Positions 54,614-64,000 of a stretch of DNA of 64,000 nt are shown here, one piece after another. Numbering within the stretch: position 1 is the first letter of the stretch; each line of letters opens with the position of its first letter. The notes beneath the pieces were generated by a model. It was not told the DNA's origin and did not search any database. It saw only the letters and a list, made by a program, of their open reading frames with translations. A program made the translations under genes and the position numbers. The DNA comes from Euborellia annulipes (taxonomy: Eukaryota > Arthropoda > Insecta > Dermaptera > Anisolabididae), in contig JAKCPI010005338.1 of the NCBI GenBank assembly GCA_023213315.1, forward strand, positions 85,315 through 149,314, in the 5' to 3' direction.

Positions 54614-56366
54614 TCTATTATATATGGGGCATTCCACGCCAACTCGACCACTTCTGAACCCGACCATTTTTGATTTGGCTGAAACTTTGTTATCTTTTTA
54701 TACCCTCTTGAAAACGTGTTTGAGAATTTTTTCAGATTTTTCGACCCAGCCAAAAAAAAGTTATAGCATTTTCAAAAAACATCGATTTTTTTTTTTAAAT
54801 AACCGTAAAACTGTCAAAAATTAACTTATCGGGACGATTTTTTTTTTTGAAGTTTTTGTCTTTAAATGTACTTTTCAGAAAAAAATATGACAAAATTTTA
54901 CAGATTCATCTTGAACGTTTTTTTTGACATTTTCGTAAAAAAACAAAAATTTCGGGATGAATGACACTTTTTTTTTTTAATTTTTTTTTTTTATAAAAAA
55001 CTTTGATTTTTTCTACAAATGCTCTGAAAATTTCAGAGTGGGATTATTTCGCGTTCTATTTTTTTTATTTTTGAAAAAAAAAAAATTTTTTTTTTTCTCC
55101 GCTTATTTATCATGATGTTGCTCTTAAATTCTTCCAGGATTGACTGAGATTCTAGAAAATTGAAGAAAAATAATAATAATAATAGTTAGGGGTGATGAAA
55201 GTCGAGAAAATTCCATTTATCCTGAAAAAATTAGAAATTAGTTGTGTATTCAACTACTGAAGTATTTGAAGCGTCAAGTAAAAGCTTAGAAACATGGGCG
55301 TAACTAGGGGGGTGCCGGGGGGGGCCTGGCCCTCCCCAGAGAGCTCTTTGCCCCAAGAAAAATTAAAGGGGGGCCATGGGACCAGCCATCTTCCAGTGGG
55401 CCTTGAAAGCCCCATATTTTTTCAATTTTTCTTGGGGCAAAGAGCTCTCTGGGGAGGGCCAGGCCCCCCGGCACCCCCCTAGTTACGCCCAGGTTTCTAA
55501 GCTTTTACTTGACGCTTCAAATACTTCAGTAGTTGAATACACAACTAATTTCTAATTTTTTCAGGATAAATGGAATTTTCTCGATTTTCATTACCCCTAA
55601 CTATTATTATTATTATTTTTCTTCAATTTTCTAGAATCTCAGTCAATCCTGGAAGAATTTAAGAGCACCGTCATGATAAATAAGCGGAGAGAAAAAATAT
55701 TTTTTTTTTTTCAAAAATAAAAAAAAATAGAACGCGAAATAATCCCACTCTGAAATTTTCAGAGCATTTGTAGAAAAAATCAAAGTTTTTTATAAAAAAA
55801 AAAAAATTAAAAAAAAAGTGTCATTCATCCCGAAATTTTTGTTTTTTTACGAAAATGTCAAAAAAAACGTTCAAGATGAATCTGTAAAATTTTGTCATAT
55901 TTTTTTCTGAAAAGTACATTTAAAGACAAAAATTTCAAAAAAAAAAATCGTCCCGATAAGTTAATTTTTGACAGTTTTACGGTTATTTAAAAAAAAAAAT
56001 CGATGTTTTTTGAAAATGCTATAACTTTTTTTTGGCTGGGTCGTAAAATCTGAAAAAATTCTCAGACACGTTTTCAATAGGGTACAAAAAGATGACAAAG
56101 TTTCAGCCAAATCAAAAATGGTCGGGTTCAGAAGTGGTCGAGTTGGCGTGGAATGCCCCATATATAATTCGCTAATGTCTGTCTCTCTGTTTGACCAGCT
56201 TCCTGTTGGAATTTTGAAACCGAAATTTTATATGCTTAAAGGACCTTCTAGGGATTACAGGAAAATTATTTTCATCCCGAAATTTCTATAATTTTTTGAG
56301 TTATTAATTCGTAAAGTTACGATTTCTCTCATAGGAAATGTATATTTATGTATTCATTGCATTTTC
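54614..56366 (+). mobile_element. Helitron 5' part split by the large palindrome
   Basis: TCTATTATATAT at 54614-54625 and ATATATAATTCGCTAATGTC from 56160 together make a normal Helitron start. The body then follows to about 56366. The 3' end is lost. Confidence 0.7.
54626..56159. mobile_element. 1.5-kb near-perfect palindrome (fold-back element)
   Basis: The left end GGGGCATTCCACGCCAACTC is matched by GAGTTGGCGTGGAATGCCCC at the right. Two arms of about 735 bp are almost identical by eye (a few substitutions and homopolymer differences) around a spacer of about 60 bp. The flanks are ATATAT on both sides. The innermost arm parts are GGGCGTAACTAGGGGGGTGC and its mirror, related to the hAT MITE at 30889-31034. 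Short frames are mirror images of each other and lack domains, so I treat it as non-coding. Confidence 0.9.
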
Positions 56367-56460
56367 TAATAAAACAATCAGAGAAAAACTGAAATGAAAA
56401 TTTTTTTTAAATTTACGTTAATAAAAAAAAATTCTTTGTTTCATTTAAATTGTAATTATT

Positions 56461-57130
56461 ACTTTCTCTTACCTATGTATATATGTAATATATATATAGA
56501 GAGAAGTATTGGATTCATGTCAAAAATTCGATGTCGAGATTTTGATGGATCTTCACGTTTTGAGGTCCCCTGAATCCAAAAAGTGGTTTTCGCGACATGG
56601 TCTGTCTGTGTGTGTGTGTGTCTGTCTGTGTGTCTGTGAACAAAATATCTCAAGAACGAAAAGAGCTAGGAAGTTGAAATTTTATATTTAAGTTAGGCAC
56701 CGCCATGGGACGTGACACGAAGTTTTTGAACAAAATCGACCAAAAAGTACTAGCACTTTACTGATTCACTTTTTCAGTTTTTTTCGATTTTCTCAAAATT
56801 TGCTCCAACGATTTTTTTTAAAATTCAAAAATCAATTATTTTTTAGATTCTCTATAAAATGTATATTCTCATTTTGTGATTGAAATCTTCTGAAGACCAC
56901 TTTACTCTTGTATTTCATAGGGAAGGATAGGAGAAATGGTTGCCATGGTATCAAAATATAAATATTTTCCCATACTTATAAATTTTACATCTTGAATTCA
57001 ATTGTACCCTACTGTCGGAAACTAAATACATGTCGACACAAAAAATCTGGTGTGACAAGCACAGCACACAACTTTCTCTTACCTTCGGTAATCGAAAGTT
57101 GTGTACTGTGCTTGTCACACCAGATTTTTT
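56461..57130 (+). repeat. HER reference copy, complete (670 bp)
   Basis: 5' palindrome ACTTTCTCTTACC ... GAGAGAAGTATTGG. Then GGATTCATGTCAAAAATTCG, CCCCTGAATCCAAAAAG, a (TG)n spot, AAATATCTCAAGAACGAAAA, GAAATTTTATATTTAAGTTA, AAAGTACTAGCACTTTACTG, TTCTCTATAAAATGTATATT, GAAATGGTTGCCATGG and GTCGACACAAAAAATCTGG. The 3' hairpin at 57040-57130 has two arms of about 42 bp around the loop CCTTCGG. No reading frame of note and no clear target duplication. The class is unknown to me. Confidence 0.9.
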
Positions 57131-58318
57131 ATAAAAATAGTATGGATTTGTGTTAAAATTACTTAGAAATTTCTAAAATATTTCATATCAAATGTTTAAT
57201 AAATTACAGTATCATTAGAAAAGGTCTTCTTAAGAAGAAACAAAGTGTTTTTTTTTTTGTTTTTTTTGAAGCAGAGTGTAATATTAGTTGAAACCACACC
57301 TCCGGGGACATTTATAAATTTCTTTCTTTGATGTCTATATATATACATATATACATAATGAATTTATAAATACATAATCTTTTATTAATTTTTTCACACC
57401 ATTGACAAATAAATCCGGATTGACTGCGTCTATTATATACCAGGACAGGATATGTTAATTTAGGAAGTGAATTCATTTGAATGAATTGAGTCCATATTGA
57501 AAGGACAAAAGGTGTATATGACAATTCTCAGACGTGTTTGGTTTAATCCAACTGATTATTCATGACAATTAGTGTGTGTATGGGAAGGGGGGGGGGAGCC
57601 TTACGTACCAGTCAAATGTAATTAGCGTATATTTTATATATATAACAACAAGAACGTTTCATTTTGAGCTCAGGTAGGATAAACCCCCGACCGCAAAACA
57701 CAAATCCCCCCTAAAACATATTTCAGTCTGCCGGGGCATTATTATTGCAAAGGCCATCGCTGCTTTATCAAACTTCAGCCCTTCCCTTAAAGCTTTCTAC
57801 TGGACCGCACACACGAGACCCGGCGATAAATCTTATTAATTTTCCATAAAGGCAATAATGGATGGGCTGCTGCTACCTCCCCAGAATGACTCGCCTTCAT
57901 ATTTATTCTATTTGCAAACTCTCAGGCTTTTCCCTTTTCAGATCTTATCTTCTCGATAATTAGTCCCTTAAAGGGCGGGGGCTTCTTAACAGTCAATTGC
58001 GAAAATCTTATCTCTTTAAAGGAGAAGAAAAACAGAAAAGTTTTCTTCCCATTCGTAGAGATTTTATTTTTTACCAAATATCTCCGGTTAATTTAATCAA
58101 AAATCTTGGGGTATTTACTTAATTAGGCCCCCCCCCCTCCGTTTTATCAAAGAGTATATTTCATAAGGGCTTAATGGGAAGTCGACTGTCAAAACTTCTC
58201 TTTCTTTCTCTCTACTGGATCTATTTATACCAACAGGGAGGTCTTGAAAATATTCCCAGCCTCTTTTTTTTTATATGAATTAACTTAAAAATAGATATTC
58301 TTTCAGAGCCATTAGCAT
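57131..58318. other. Unique sequence with GC-richer island
   Basis: 57640-58010 is repeat-free with balanced composition and several CTTATC/GATAA words. It is the best candidate in the window for conserved host regulatory DNA. No coding frame recognised. Confidence 0.4.
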
Positions 58319-59175
58319 TAAAAAAATCTGGTGTGACTGGTCGCAAAGCACACAATTTATCTTTGGATTGAAAGTTGTGTCACGCCATTTTTTTTTTTTG
58401 GGTTACCTATCTTTCCTTTAAAGTACAAGAGTAAAGTGGTTTTGAAAGCAAAATAGGAATATATAAATTTTAAAAAAATCTAAAAAATAATTGATATATG
58501 AATTTTAAACAAAATCGTTAAGCGAATTTTGAGAAATAGAAAAATAAATGAAAAAGTACATCAGTAAAGTACTAGTACTCTTTGGCTGATTTTGTTCAAA
58601 AGCTTCGTGATACGTCTCATCGGTGTACTTAACTTAAATATGAAATTTCAACCTTCTAGCTCTTTTGGTTCTTGAGATATTTTGTTCCCAAACAGACCAT
58701 TTTGTGAGACCCACTTTTTTGGACTCAGGAGACCCCAAAACATGTATTTGCATCAAAATCTCGCATTTTTGACATTAGTCCAATACTTTCTCTATATATA
58801 GGTATTGTAGCGTAACGTTTTTGCTCCCCCCCCCCGCACTCTTTTTTCGGGCCCCATTATTAAAGGGAATAATTTACAAGTAAAAATCAGAAAGTTTGTT
58901 TTTGTAAAGTACAGTATATTTCTACATTACACAAACAATCAAAATGAAAAATATATAATTTAACAATAGTAGTTAACTCTCAAAGACAAATATTTGCCGG
59001 CTCGGGGCATGGGGTGACCCCCCCTCTCGGTAGCTTCTCTTTTTGCTTTCTTTGATGCAAACACTTCGTTAAGATACAGTTTTTTAGACAGGCCCGGCCC
59101 GCAGGCCCCTCCCAAGGCCCGGGGGGGTTTGCGGGGGTGTACTTTACGCCACTGTATAGGTAAGAGAACGTAAAA
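58319..59175 (-). repeat. HER copy carrying a hAT
   Basis: The 3' hairpin is degraded (TCTGGTGTGACTGGTCGC to AAAGTTGTGTCACGCC). The body continues to TTTTTGACATTAGTCCAATA. The terminal piece TATAGGTAAGAGAACGTA lies beyond the hAT. Confidence 0.85.
58805..59154. mobile_element. hAT MITE with perfect 8-bp TSD inside HER
   Basis: TATAGGTA is present on both sides (58797-58804 and 59155-59162). The right end read inverted is CAGTGGCGTAAAGTAC; the left end is TTGTAGCGTAACG, the same terminus with changes. It contains C- and G-runs. Non-coding, 350 bp. Confidence 0.88.
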
Positions 59176-59931
59176 ATGCTAAATGATAACCGAAATATTC
59201 TTCAAAAATCCTTGGAACACGCAATTGGAGGAATATGTTCCTTGAAAAACATTAATCAAACTTGCTTAAAGAGATTTTTCTCCCCGAAAATATATATATT
59301 TATTTATTTTTTTTTTTCCTATAATTTTTTTAATGGAATTCTGATGGAGAAATAATCAAAAGAAAAAGTCTAATTTTTATTTCATCTCTTGTCCGCCCGC
59401 CGCAATCCTCTCTCCCAAGAGGGTTGCATTTTTCGCACCCCCTTGGAAAAGAGACAGCAGACAGACAGACGGGCAAAGAGGATTGCGGGCTGGTCCAGAG
59501 GAGGATGCTGACTTAAAAGCCTTGGGCTCTCTCTAATGCACTAGTTGACTTGTCGGTGGAACAAAAATGCACACAGAACCTTCTACCCTTAGTGGTTTAT
59601 CAAAGGAATCCGAAATCACGAACGACCACATTATTAAATTGTGGCTGGAGCCAATGGGGTAACACGAACAGAATATCAATTTCACTTTAAAGTTTTAAAA
59701 TAAATGGATTTTGAAATGATAAAAAAAAAAAAAAAAATGAGTCACCCCCAAAGCGTTTTTATGTTCAAAATATTTAAGTGGTTTAGAAAAATTTATGATA
59801 ATTGAAATAATGATACAAGACTTTCCTATAAAAATGATTCAATATTTAATTTTAAATTCCTTTGTAATGTTAGTCCCTTAGACTCAGCTGGTCCCTTAGA
59901 ATATTATCTACAATTATAACCATATTTTTAT
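59176..59931. other. Unique sequence with GC-richer island
   Basis: 59390-59660 is repeat-free and less AT-rich. No domain in any frame. Confidence 0.35.
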
Positions 59932-59992
59932 AAATCACTGGTGTGACTGGTCACACAACTTCGGTAATTGAAAGTTCTGTGCTTATCACACC

Positions 59993-60030
59993 CAGTGGAG
60001 GATCCAGAGGAGTTTCTCGGGGGGGGGGGG
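59993..60030. mobile_element. hAT-like end fragment
   Basis: CAGTGGAGGATCCAGAGGAG, TTTCTCGG and a G-run match the left end at 51246. Confidence 0.5.
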
Positions 60031-60061
60031 GGCAACCCACTTTTGGGATGCGGTGGACTTA

Positions 60062-60228
60062 AAATGGTTGGGATTTAAGGTCTTTTTCGACATCGGAGGT
60101 CATTTAGACCCCGTCCCTATTTATTTAAATTGATTGGTAGCCAAATCATTTTGAAATAGAGACGGGATGCGAACCCGCGACTGTTGGTACAAATGGCAGG
60201 CACGCTAACCACTACACCAAGACCCGAG
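60062..60228 (-). mobile_element. tRNA-derived SINE
   Basis: On the minus strand the head shows GTCTTGGTGTAGTGGTTAGC (A box), GTGCCTGCCATTTGTACC and GCGGGTTCGCATCCCG (B box). The body GATTTGGCTACCAATCAATT, GTCTAAATGACCTCCGATGT and CGAAAAAGACCTT follows. There is no matching acceptor stem, so it is a SINE head and not a gene. Confidence 0.8.
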
Positions 60229-60690
60229 AGTTAGATAGGTTTCAACATAGAAAAACATTTATATTCTGTTAGAATTGTAACCATTTCTCCTATCTTTACT
60301 ATGAAGAATAAAAGTAAAGTGTGCTTAAAACAATTTGCAAAATGAGAACATACATTTTATAGAGGATCTAAAAAAATAAGTGATTTATGAACGTTAGAAC
60401 GAATTTTAAGAAAATCGAAAAAGCAAAAACTGAAAAAGTTATTGTCATATGTAGGTATAATATGTATTAAGGTATAGGATTTAGTAGTTTTCGAAAAAAT
60501 TTATTTAAGATCAATCAATTAAAGAAAACATTTTATATTCATGTTTAACAAATTATTTTTTTTTTACTTGGCTAACTCCCAGGACTGTTCGTAATCAGTG
60601 AAGGAAGTGAAATAGGCCTTGTAAAACAATAAATAAAACATAAAAGCTATAAATTTTTTAATCAGGTTTATTTACACCACAATATAAATA

Positions 60691-61036
60691 TAAGAGAGAG
60701 AGATTGGATATGTCAAAAAAATGTCGAGATTTTGAAAGATGTTTTGAGGTCCCCTGAGTCCAAAAAAGTGGGTCCCGCAAAATGGCCTGACTGAGAAGAA
60801 AATATCTCAAGAACAAAAAGAGCTAGAAGGTTGAAATTTTATATTTAAGTTAAGGACACACATACAAAGTAAGAGGAAGGTTTTAAACAAAATCAGCCAG
60901 AGTACAAATACTTTACTGATGTACTTTTTCAGTTTTTTGCGATTTTTTCAAAATTCACTCCAAAGGTTTTAATTAAAATTCTCAAATCAATTATTTTTTA
61001 GATGCTCTTTATAATGTCAGACTCACACCAGTTGTT
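60691..61036 (+). repeat. HER copy, 3' truncated
   Basis: AAGAGAGAGAGATTGGATATG start, CCCCTGAGTCCAAAAAAGTG, and body to GATGCTCTTTATAATGTC joined to a remnant CACACCAGT. Confidence 0.75.
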
Positions 61037-61780
61037 TATTTTTTGATAATTTCAAATTAATCAAAAAAATCTTAATCTGCATTTGTTTTTTTAATATAAG
61101 TAATCATTAAATTATTTATTACCTCCATTAATGACGTCTCATTTGCTCTATTTTTTTTCTTTATGTTTATTTTAAATTTCATTAATATGTACATAAAAAA
61201 AAATTCCATTATAAAATTTTAATGCATTTTTCTTCTTTAAATTTCAACGAGCGAGTGGGAGGGGCTTGCACCACAAATGGGCTTGGTAACAAATAGGTAT
61301 CATTTGAATAGGCAGTAAATAAGATTCAAAAGTTTATATGTCATGATATTGTATGATATTTTATTATATATATTTTATGTCTCTCTATAGATGCACGTAT
61401 AAGGTAATAACTGGGAAAGAAATAATTTTATAACTACACAAAGAGAAATATGTTTTTATATTGAATAGAAATTGAATAAGTTGATATTAATATCACTTTT
61501 TACGATAAAAATATTGAAATATATATAAATTTTTTTATTACTTTTTAAGGGGGTGTAAAGAGAAAATTTAGAAGGCTCCCACGCCTCCGCCGAAAAGCGG
61601 AAATCGACCAAAAAAAAAAATAAAAGGGAATAATAAATTGGACACAGGTGATATTTAAAATATATATATCCTCAATAATATTAAGAAACTCTAATAAATA
61701 TTTCCTTTTTGATATTTAATAAAATAAAAAGGTAATCTCAACATAAATAACTTAAGTTACGCCCGCCGGTTATGCAATAA
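61037..61780. other. AT-rich unique sequence
   Basis: No supported feature. Confidence 0.5.
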
Positions 61781-62050
61781 TCAGAATAGCATCTAAATAA
61801 TAGTTGATTTATGAATTTTATTCAAAATCGTTGGAGCGAGTTTTGAAAAATACTTCAGTAAAGTACTAGTACATTTTGGCCGATTTTGTTCAAAAGGTTA
61901 TTTTATTACATCACCACACACAGACAGACCATTTTGCGGGACCTGATTTTTAGGACTCAGGAGACCTCAAAACATGTATATCTATCTCGACATCGAATTT
62001 TTGACATGAATCCAATACATTCCATTTATATATTTATATAGTTAAGACAA
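61781..62050 (-). repeat. HER copy, 3' truncated
   Basis: ATAGCATCTAAATAATAGTT, CTTCAGTAAAGTACTAGTAC, TTTTGACATGAATCCAATAC and a diverged 5' end TATATAGTTAAGAC. Confidence 0.75.
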
Positions 62051-62314
62051 AAATAAAAATTATGAAAAATGTAGAAAATTCAAATTTAAAACTTCGAGAT
62101 CTATATTAATATTCAATATATATCACGATTCTGATTTGACTAGTCATGTCTGTTAGTTGGCGCTCCATGGCCACCGGGAATCACACCCAGGATCATTGTG
62201 AGGTGTAGAATGAATATCCGGTTGCCTCGGAAAAGCTGGAGATCCTGGGCTCGATTTCCGGAGGCTATAGTTGCGGCTGGCCCACCAGCAATTAAACTCA
62301 CTCATACTTTTATT

Positions 62315-62640
62315 TAATTTTTATTCGCCGTCGTTTCGGTCGTCAATCACGACCTTCATCAGAGCAAATATTGTCGATTATTCAATATACAATTTCTTTT
62401 TACTTTTGATATGCACAAAAAATTATTCATCATTGAATCAGAGACTCTGAGGGATAATTTTTTGTACATATCAAAGTAAAAAGAAATTGTATATGATTGT
62501 AATGAATATTAAAATTCCTAAGATTCTGTATAATTGACAATATTTGCTCTGGAGAAGGACGTTTGATTGACGACCGAAACGTCGGCGAATAAAAATTATA
62601 TAAAATATTTTTTTTATTTAATCTCCTGGCTGCAAAGTTA
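62315..62640. mobile_element. Penelope-like palindromic element
   Basis: The left arm TTTTTATTCGCCGTCGTTTC, GGTCGTCAATCACGACC, TTCATCAGAGCAAATATTG mirrors the right arm CAATATTTGCTCTGGAGAAG, TTGATTGACGACCGAAACG, TCGGCGAATAAAAATTAT. A second inner palindrome (TACAATTTCTTTTTACTTT against AAAGTAAAAAGAAATTGTA) follows. Confidence 0.65.
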
Positions 62641-62645
62641 CTCCT

Positions 62646-62800
62646 TATAGTTATAGTTATATGCTTAAAGATGACCTTGAGATTACAGGAAAATTATTTT
62701 CATCCCGAATTTCCTGTAAAATTGCTGAAGTTACGATTTCTCTCATAGGAAATGTATGAGGAAACATTTATGTATTCTTTGCATTATGAATTCTGATTGC
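62646..62800 (+). mobile_element. Helitron internal fragment
   Basis: TATATGCTTAAAGATGACCT to TTATGTATTCTTTGCATTAT. Both ends are missing. Confidence 0.6.
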
Positions 62801-62817
62801 CCTAAAAACATTAACTT

Positions 62818-63068
62818 CTTGATTTATGGATTTTAATCAAAATCGTTAGTTCGAATTTTGAGAAAATCAAAAAGAAAACTGAAAAAGTATATCAGTAAAG
62901 TACTAGTACTCTTTGGTCGAAAGTTTATTTTCACGTGCTCAGGGGGGGGGGCATTTTTGAAAGACTCACTTTTGGACTCAGAGGACCTCAAAACATGTCT
63001 CGGCACATCGAATTTTTGACATGAATCCAATACTTTCTCTCTATACCTATATAGGTAAGAGAAAGTAA
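62818..63068 (-). repeat. HER copy, 3' truncated
   Basis: GATTTTAATCAAAATCGTTA, GTATATCAGTAAAGTACTAG, TTTTTGACATGAATCCAATA and the perfect 5' palindrome end ACCTATATAGGTAAGAGAAA. Confidence 0.8.
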
Positions 63069-64000
63069 TAATCACTCTTTAGAGAGAAAATTTCTTTAGA
63101 ATTTTATAATTATATTTTTATTTATTTTAAAATGAGACAGAGAAAAAAAAAAACAAGTTCAGTGGCAATATTTTATCCTTAAGAGTGAGAAAGACAATAT
63201 CAAGATGCTAGTATTCTCGCCTTCCTCTGGTAGTAGTAGCTGTTTGCCCTTTGCTCCCGAGACTCTTTAGAAAAACAAAGGAGAATTTATCACCATTCCC
63301 GGGTGATAAAATAAAACTACGGACGGCGGCCACCCCTCCCTTTTCCATGACGCAAATTCAACCCCCTCACTCCCCAATGGACAACGCATTAAGCCTTCCC
63401 ATTACCGCATGCGAGGATTCCCCAAACACCTGAGCTCATTTAACAGCCCCGTAGAGGAGAGGGAGAATCGAATATTATTCCCAGTTAATCAAAATGGTTG
63501 CCAACGAACATCAAAAGAGTTGAGACTTCTTCAAAGTGAGGTTTAAAAAAAAATTAATGGACTAATAATCTATAAAGTTATTTAATATATATATATACAC
63601 AACAAAAAAAAAAAACTTATCCACCAATTGCTAAAAAATTATTTTTTAATTATATTTGGACTTTGGAAAAATTTTAAACGAGTTAAAAGTTTTTCATATT
63701 TAAATTCCACCAGGTAGCTTTAGTGAGGATCGATATGCTCAAAAAAAAAGAGAGACATGCTATCAATTTTAAAAATATTAATCATTAACTCAAGATTTAA
63801 TTACGTGGAGGTGTGTTTTTCTAATTACAAATTATTTTGTATATTTGGGTTCTTTTTTATATTCATTTTGGAAATAAAAAGAAAAAATTAATTTCATTTT
63901 TTGTTGTTAAAATTGTTGAATAATTATGATTTCAAATAAAAGCGTGGGGCGTTCAATGATAAGTTAAAAAATTGTTGCATTCTTACATCCTCGAGGAGCC
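63069..64000. other. Unique sequence to window end
   Basis: 63200-63480 is GC-richer and repeat-free. The 60-codon frame there has no domain. AT-rich afterwards. Confidence 0.35.

Larger units (their letters stand above)
59932..60440 (-). repeat. HER copy, interrupted
   Basis: The 3' hairpin ACTGGTGTGACTGGTCACAC to GTGCTTATCACACC is followed by a hAT-like end and a SINE (about 59993-60235). The HER body then continues from AACATAGAAAAACATTTATA to GAAAATCGAAAAAGC. Confidence 0.7.

Noticed and set aside
55961..56161. Conserved small protein duplicated at 54624 and 55961
   Set aside because: The two near-identical translations are only the mirrored arms of the palindrome. No start context, domain or other evidence of selection.

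Overview
This is an AT-rich, intron/intergenic-like stretch of an invertebrate animal genome, most likely an arthropod. That guess rests on the mix of elements: an I/Jockey-like LINE with three gag zinc knuckles, TCTATATATATAA-type Helitrons, 5S-rRNA-derived SINEs, hAT and Tc1/mariner MITEs, and Penelope-like palindromes. I see no convincing host protein-coding exon, no functional tRNA or rRNA gene and no CRISPR array. Nearly all short reading frames are random or run through repeats.

The only real coding region is one almost full-length non-LTR retrotransposon at 39038-44759. It has a 5'UTR, a gag-like ORF1 broken by three frameshifts, an ORF2 with AP endonuclease, reverse transcriptase and RNase H (one late frameshift before a terminal zinc motif), a poly(A) tail and 15-16 bp target-site duplications.

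The rest is a dense, nested graveyard of non-coding repeats. (1) The commonest is a ~670 bp family that I call HER (hairpin-ended repeat). There are about 30 copies on both strands; the best is 56461-57130. Each complete copy has a palindrome at its 5' end and a ~90 bp near-perfect hairpin at its 3' end, and the two share the core ACTTTCTCTTACC. I cannot assign it to a known class. (2) A short non-autonomous Helitron family has about 18 copies (best 21558-21930), starting TCTATATATATAATTCGC and ending in a GC hairpin plus CTAG. (3) hAT MITEs, four of which have recognisable 8-bp duplications. (4) Three Tc1/mariner-like MITEs with TA ends. (5) Short palindromic elements with outward-facing CTGANGA-hairpin-GAAAC motifs, likely Penelope-like. 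(6) SINEs with tRNA or 5S heads that appear to share one 3' body. (7) A 1.5 kb near-perfect palindrome at 54626-56159.

Layout: 1-6100 Helitrons plus a HER copy; 7290-8445 a HER copy holding a hAT that holds a SINE and a Helitron; 9-38 kb alternating HER, Helitron and MITE insertions separated by AT-rich unique sequence; 39-44.8 kb the LINE; 45-50 kb HER, palindromic elements and 5S-SINEs; 50-64 kb hAT nests, the large palindrome and HER copies. Moderately GC-rich unique islands (about 1.7-2.1, 6.7-7.0, 12.5-12.7, 13.5-13.95, 17.5-17.95, 57.6-58.0 and 59.4-59.65 kb) are the best candidates for host regulatory DNA.

Coordinates of degenerate repeats are approximate (about 5-20 bp). No alignment or database search was run.
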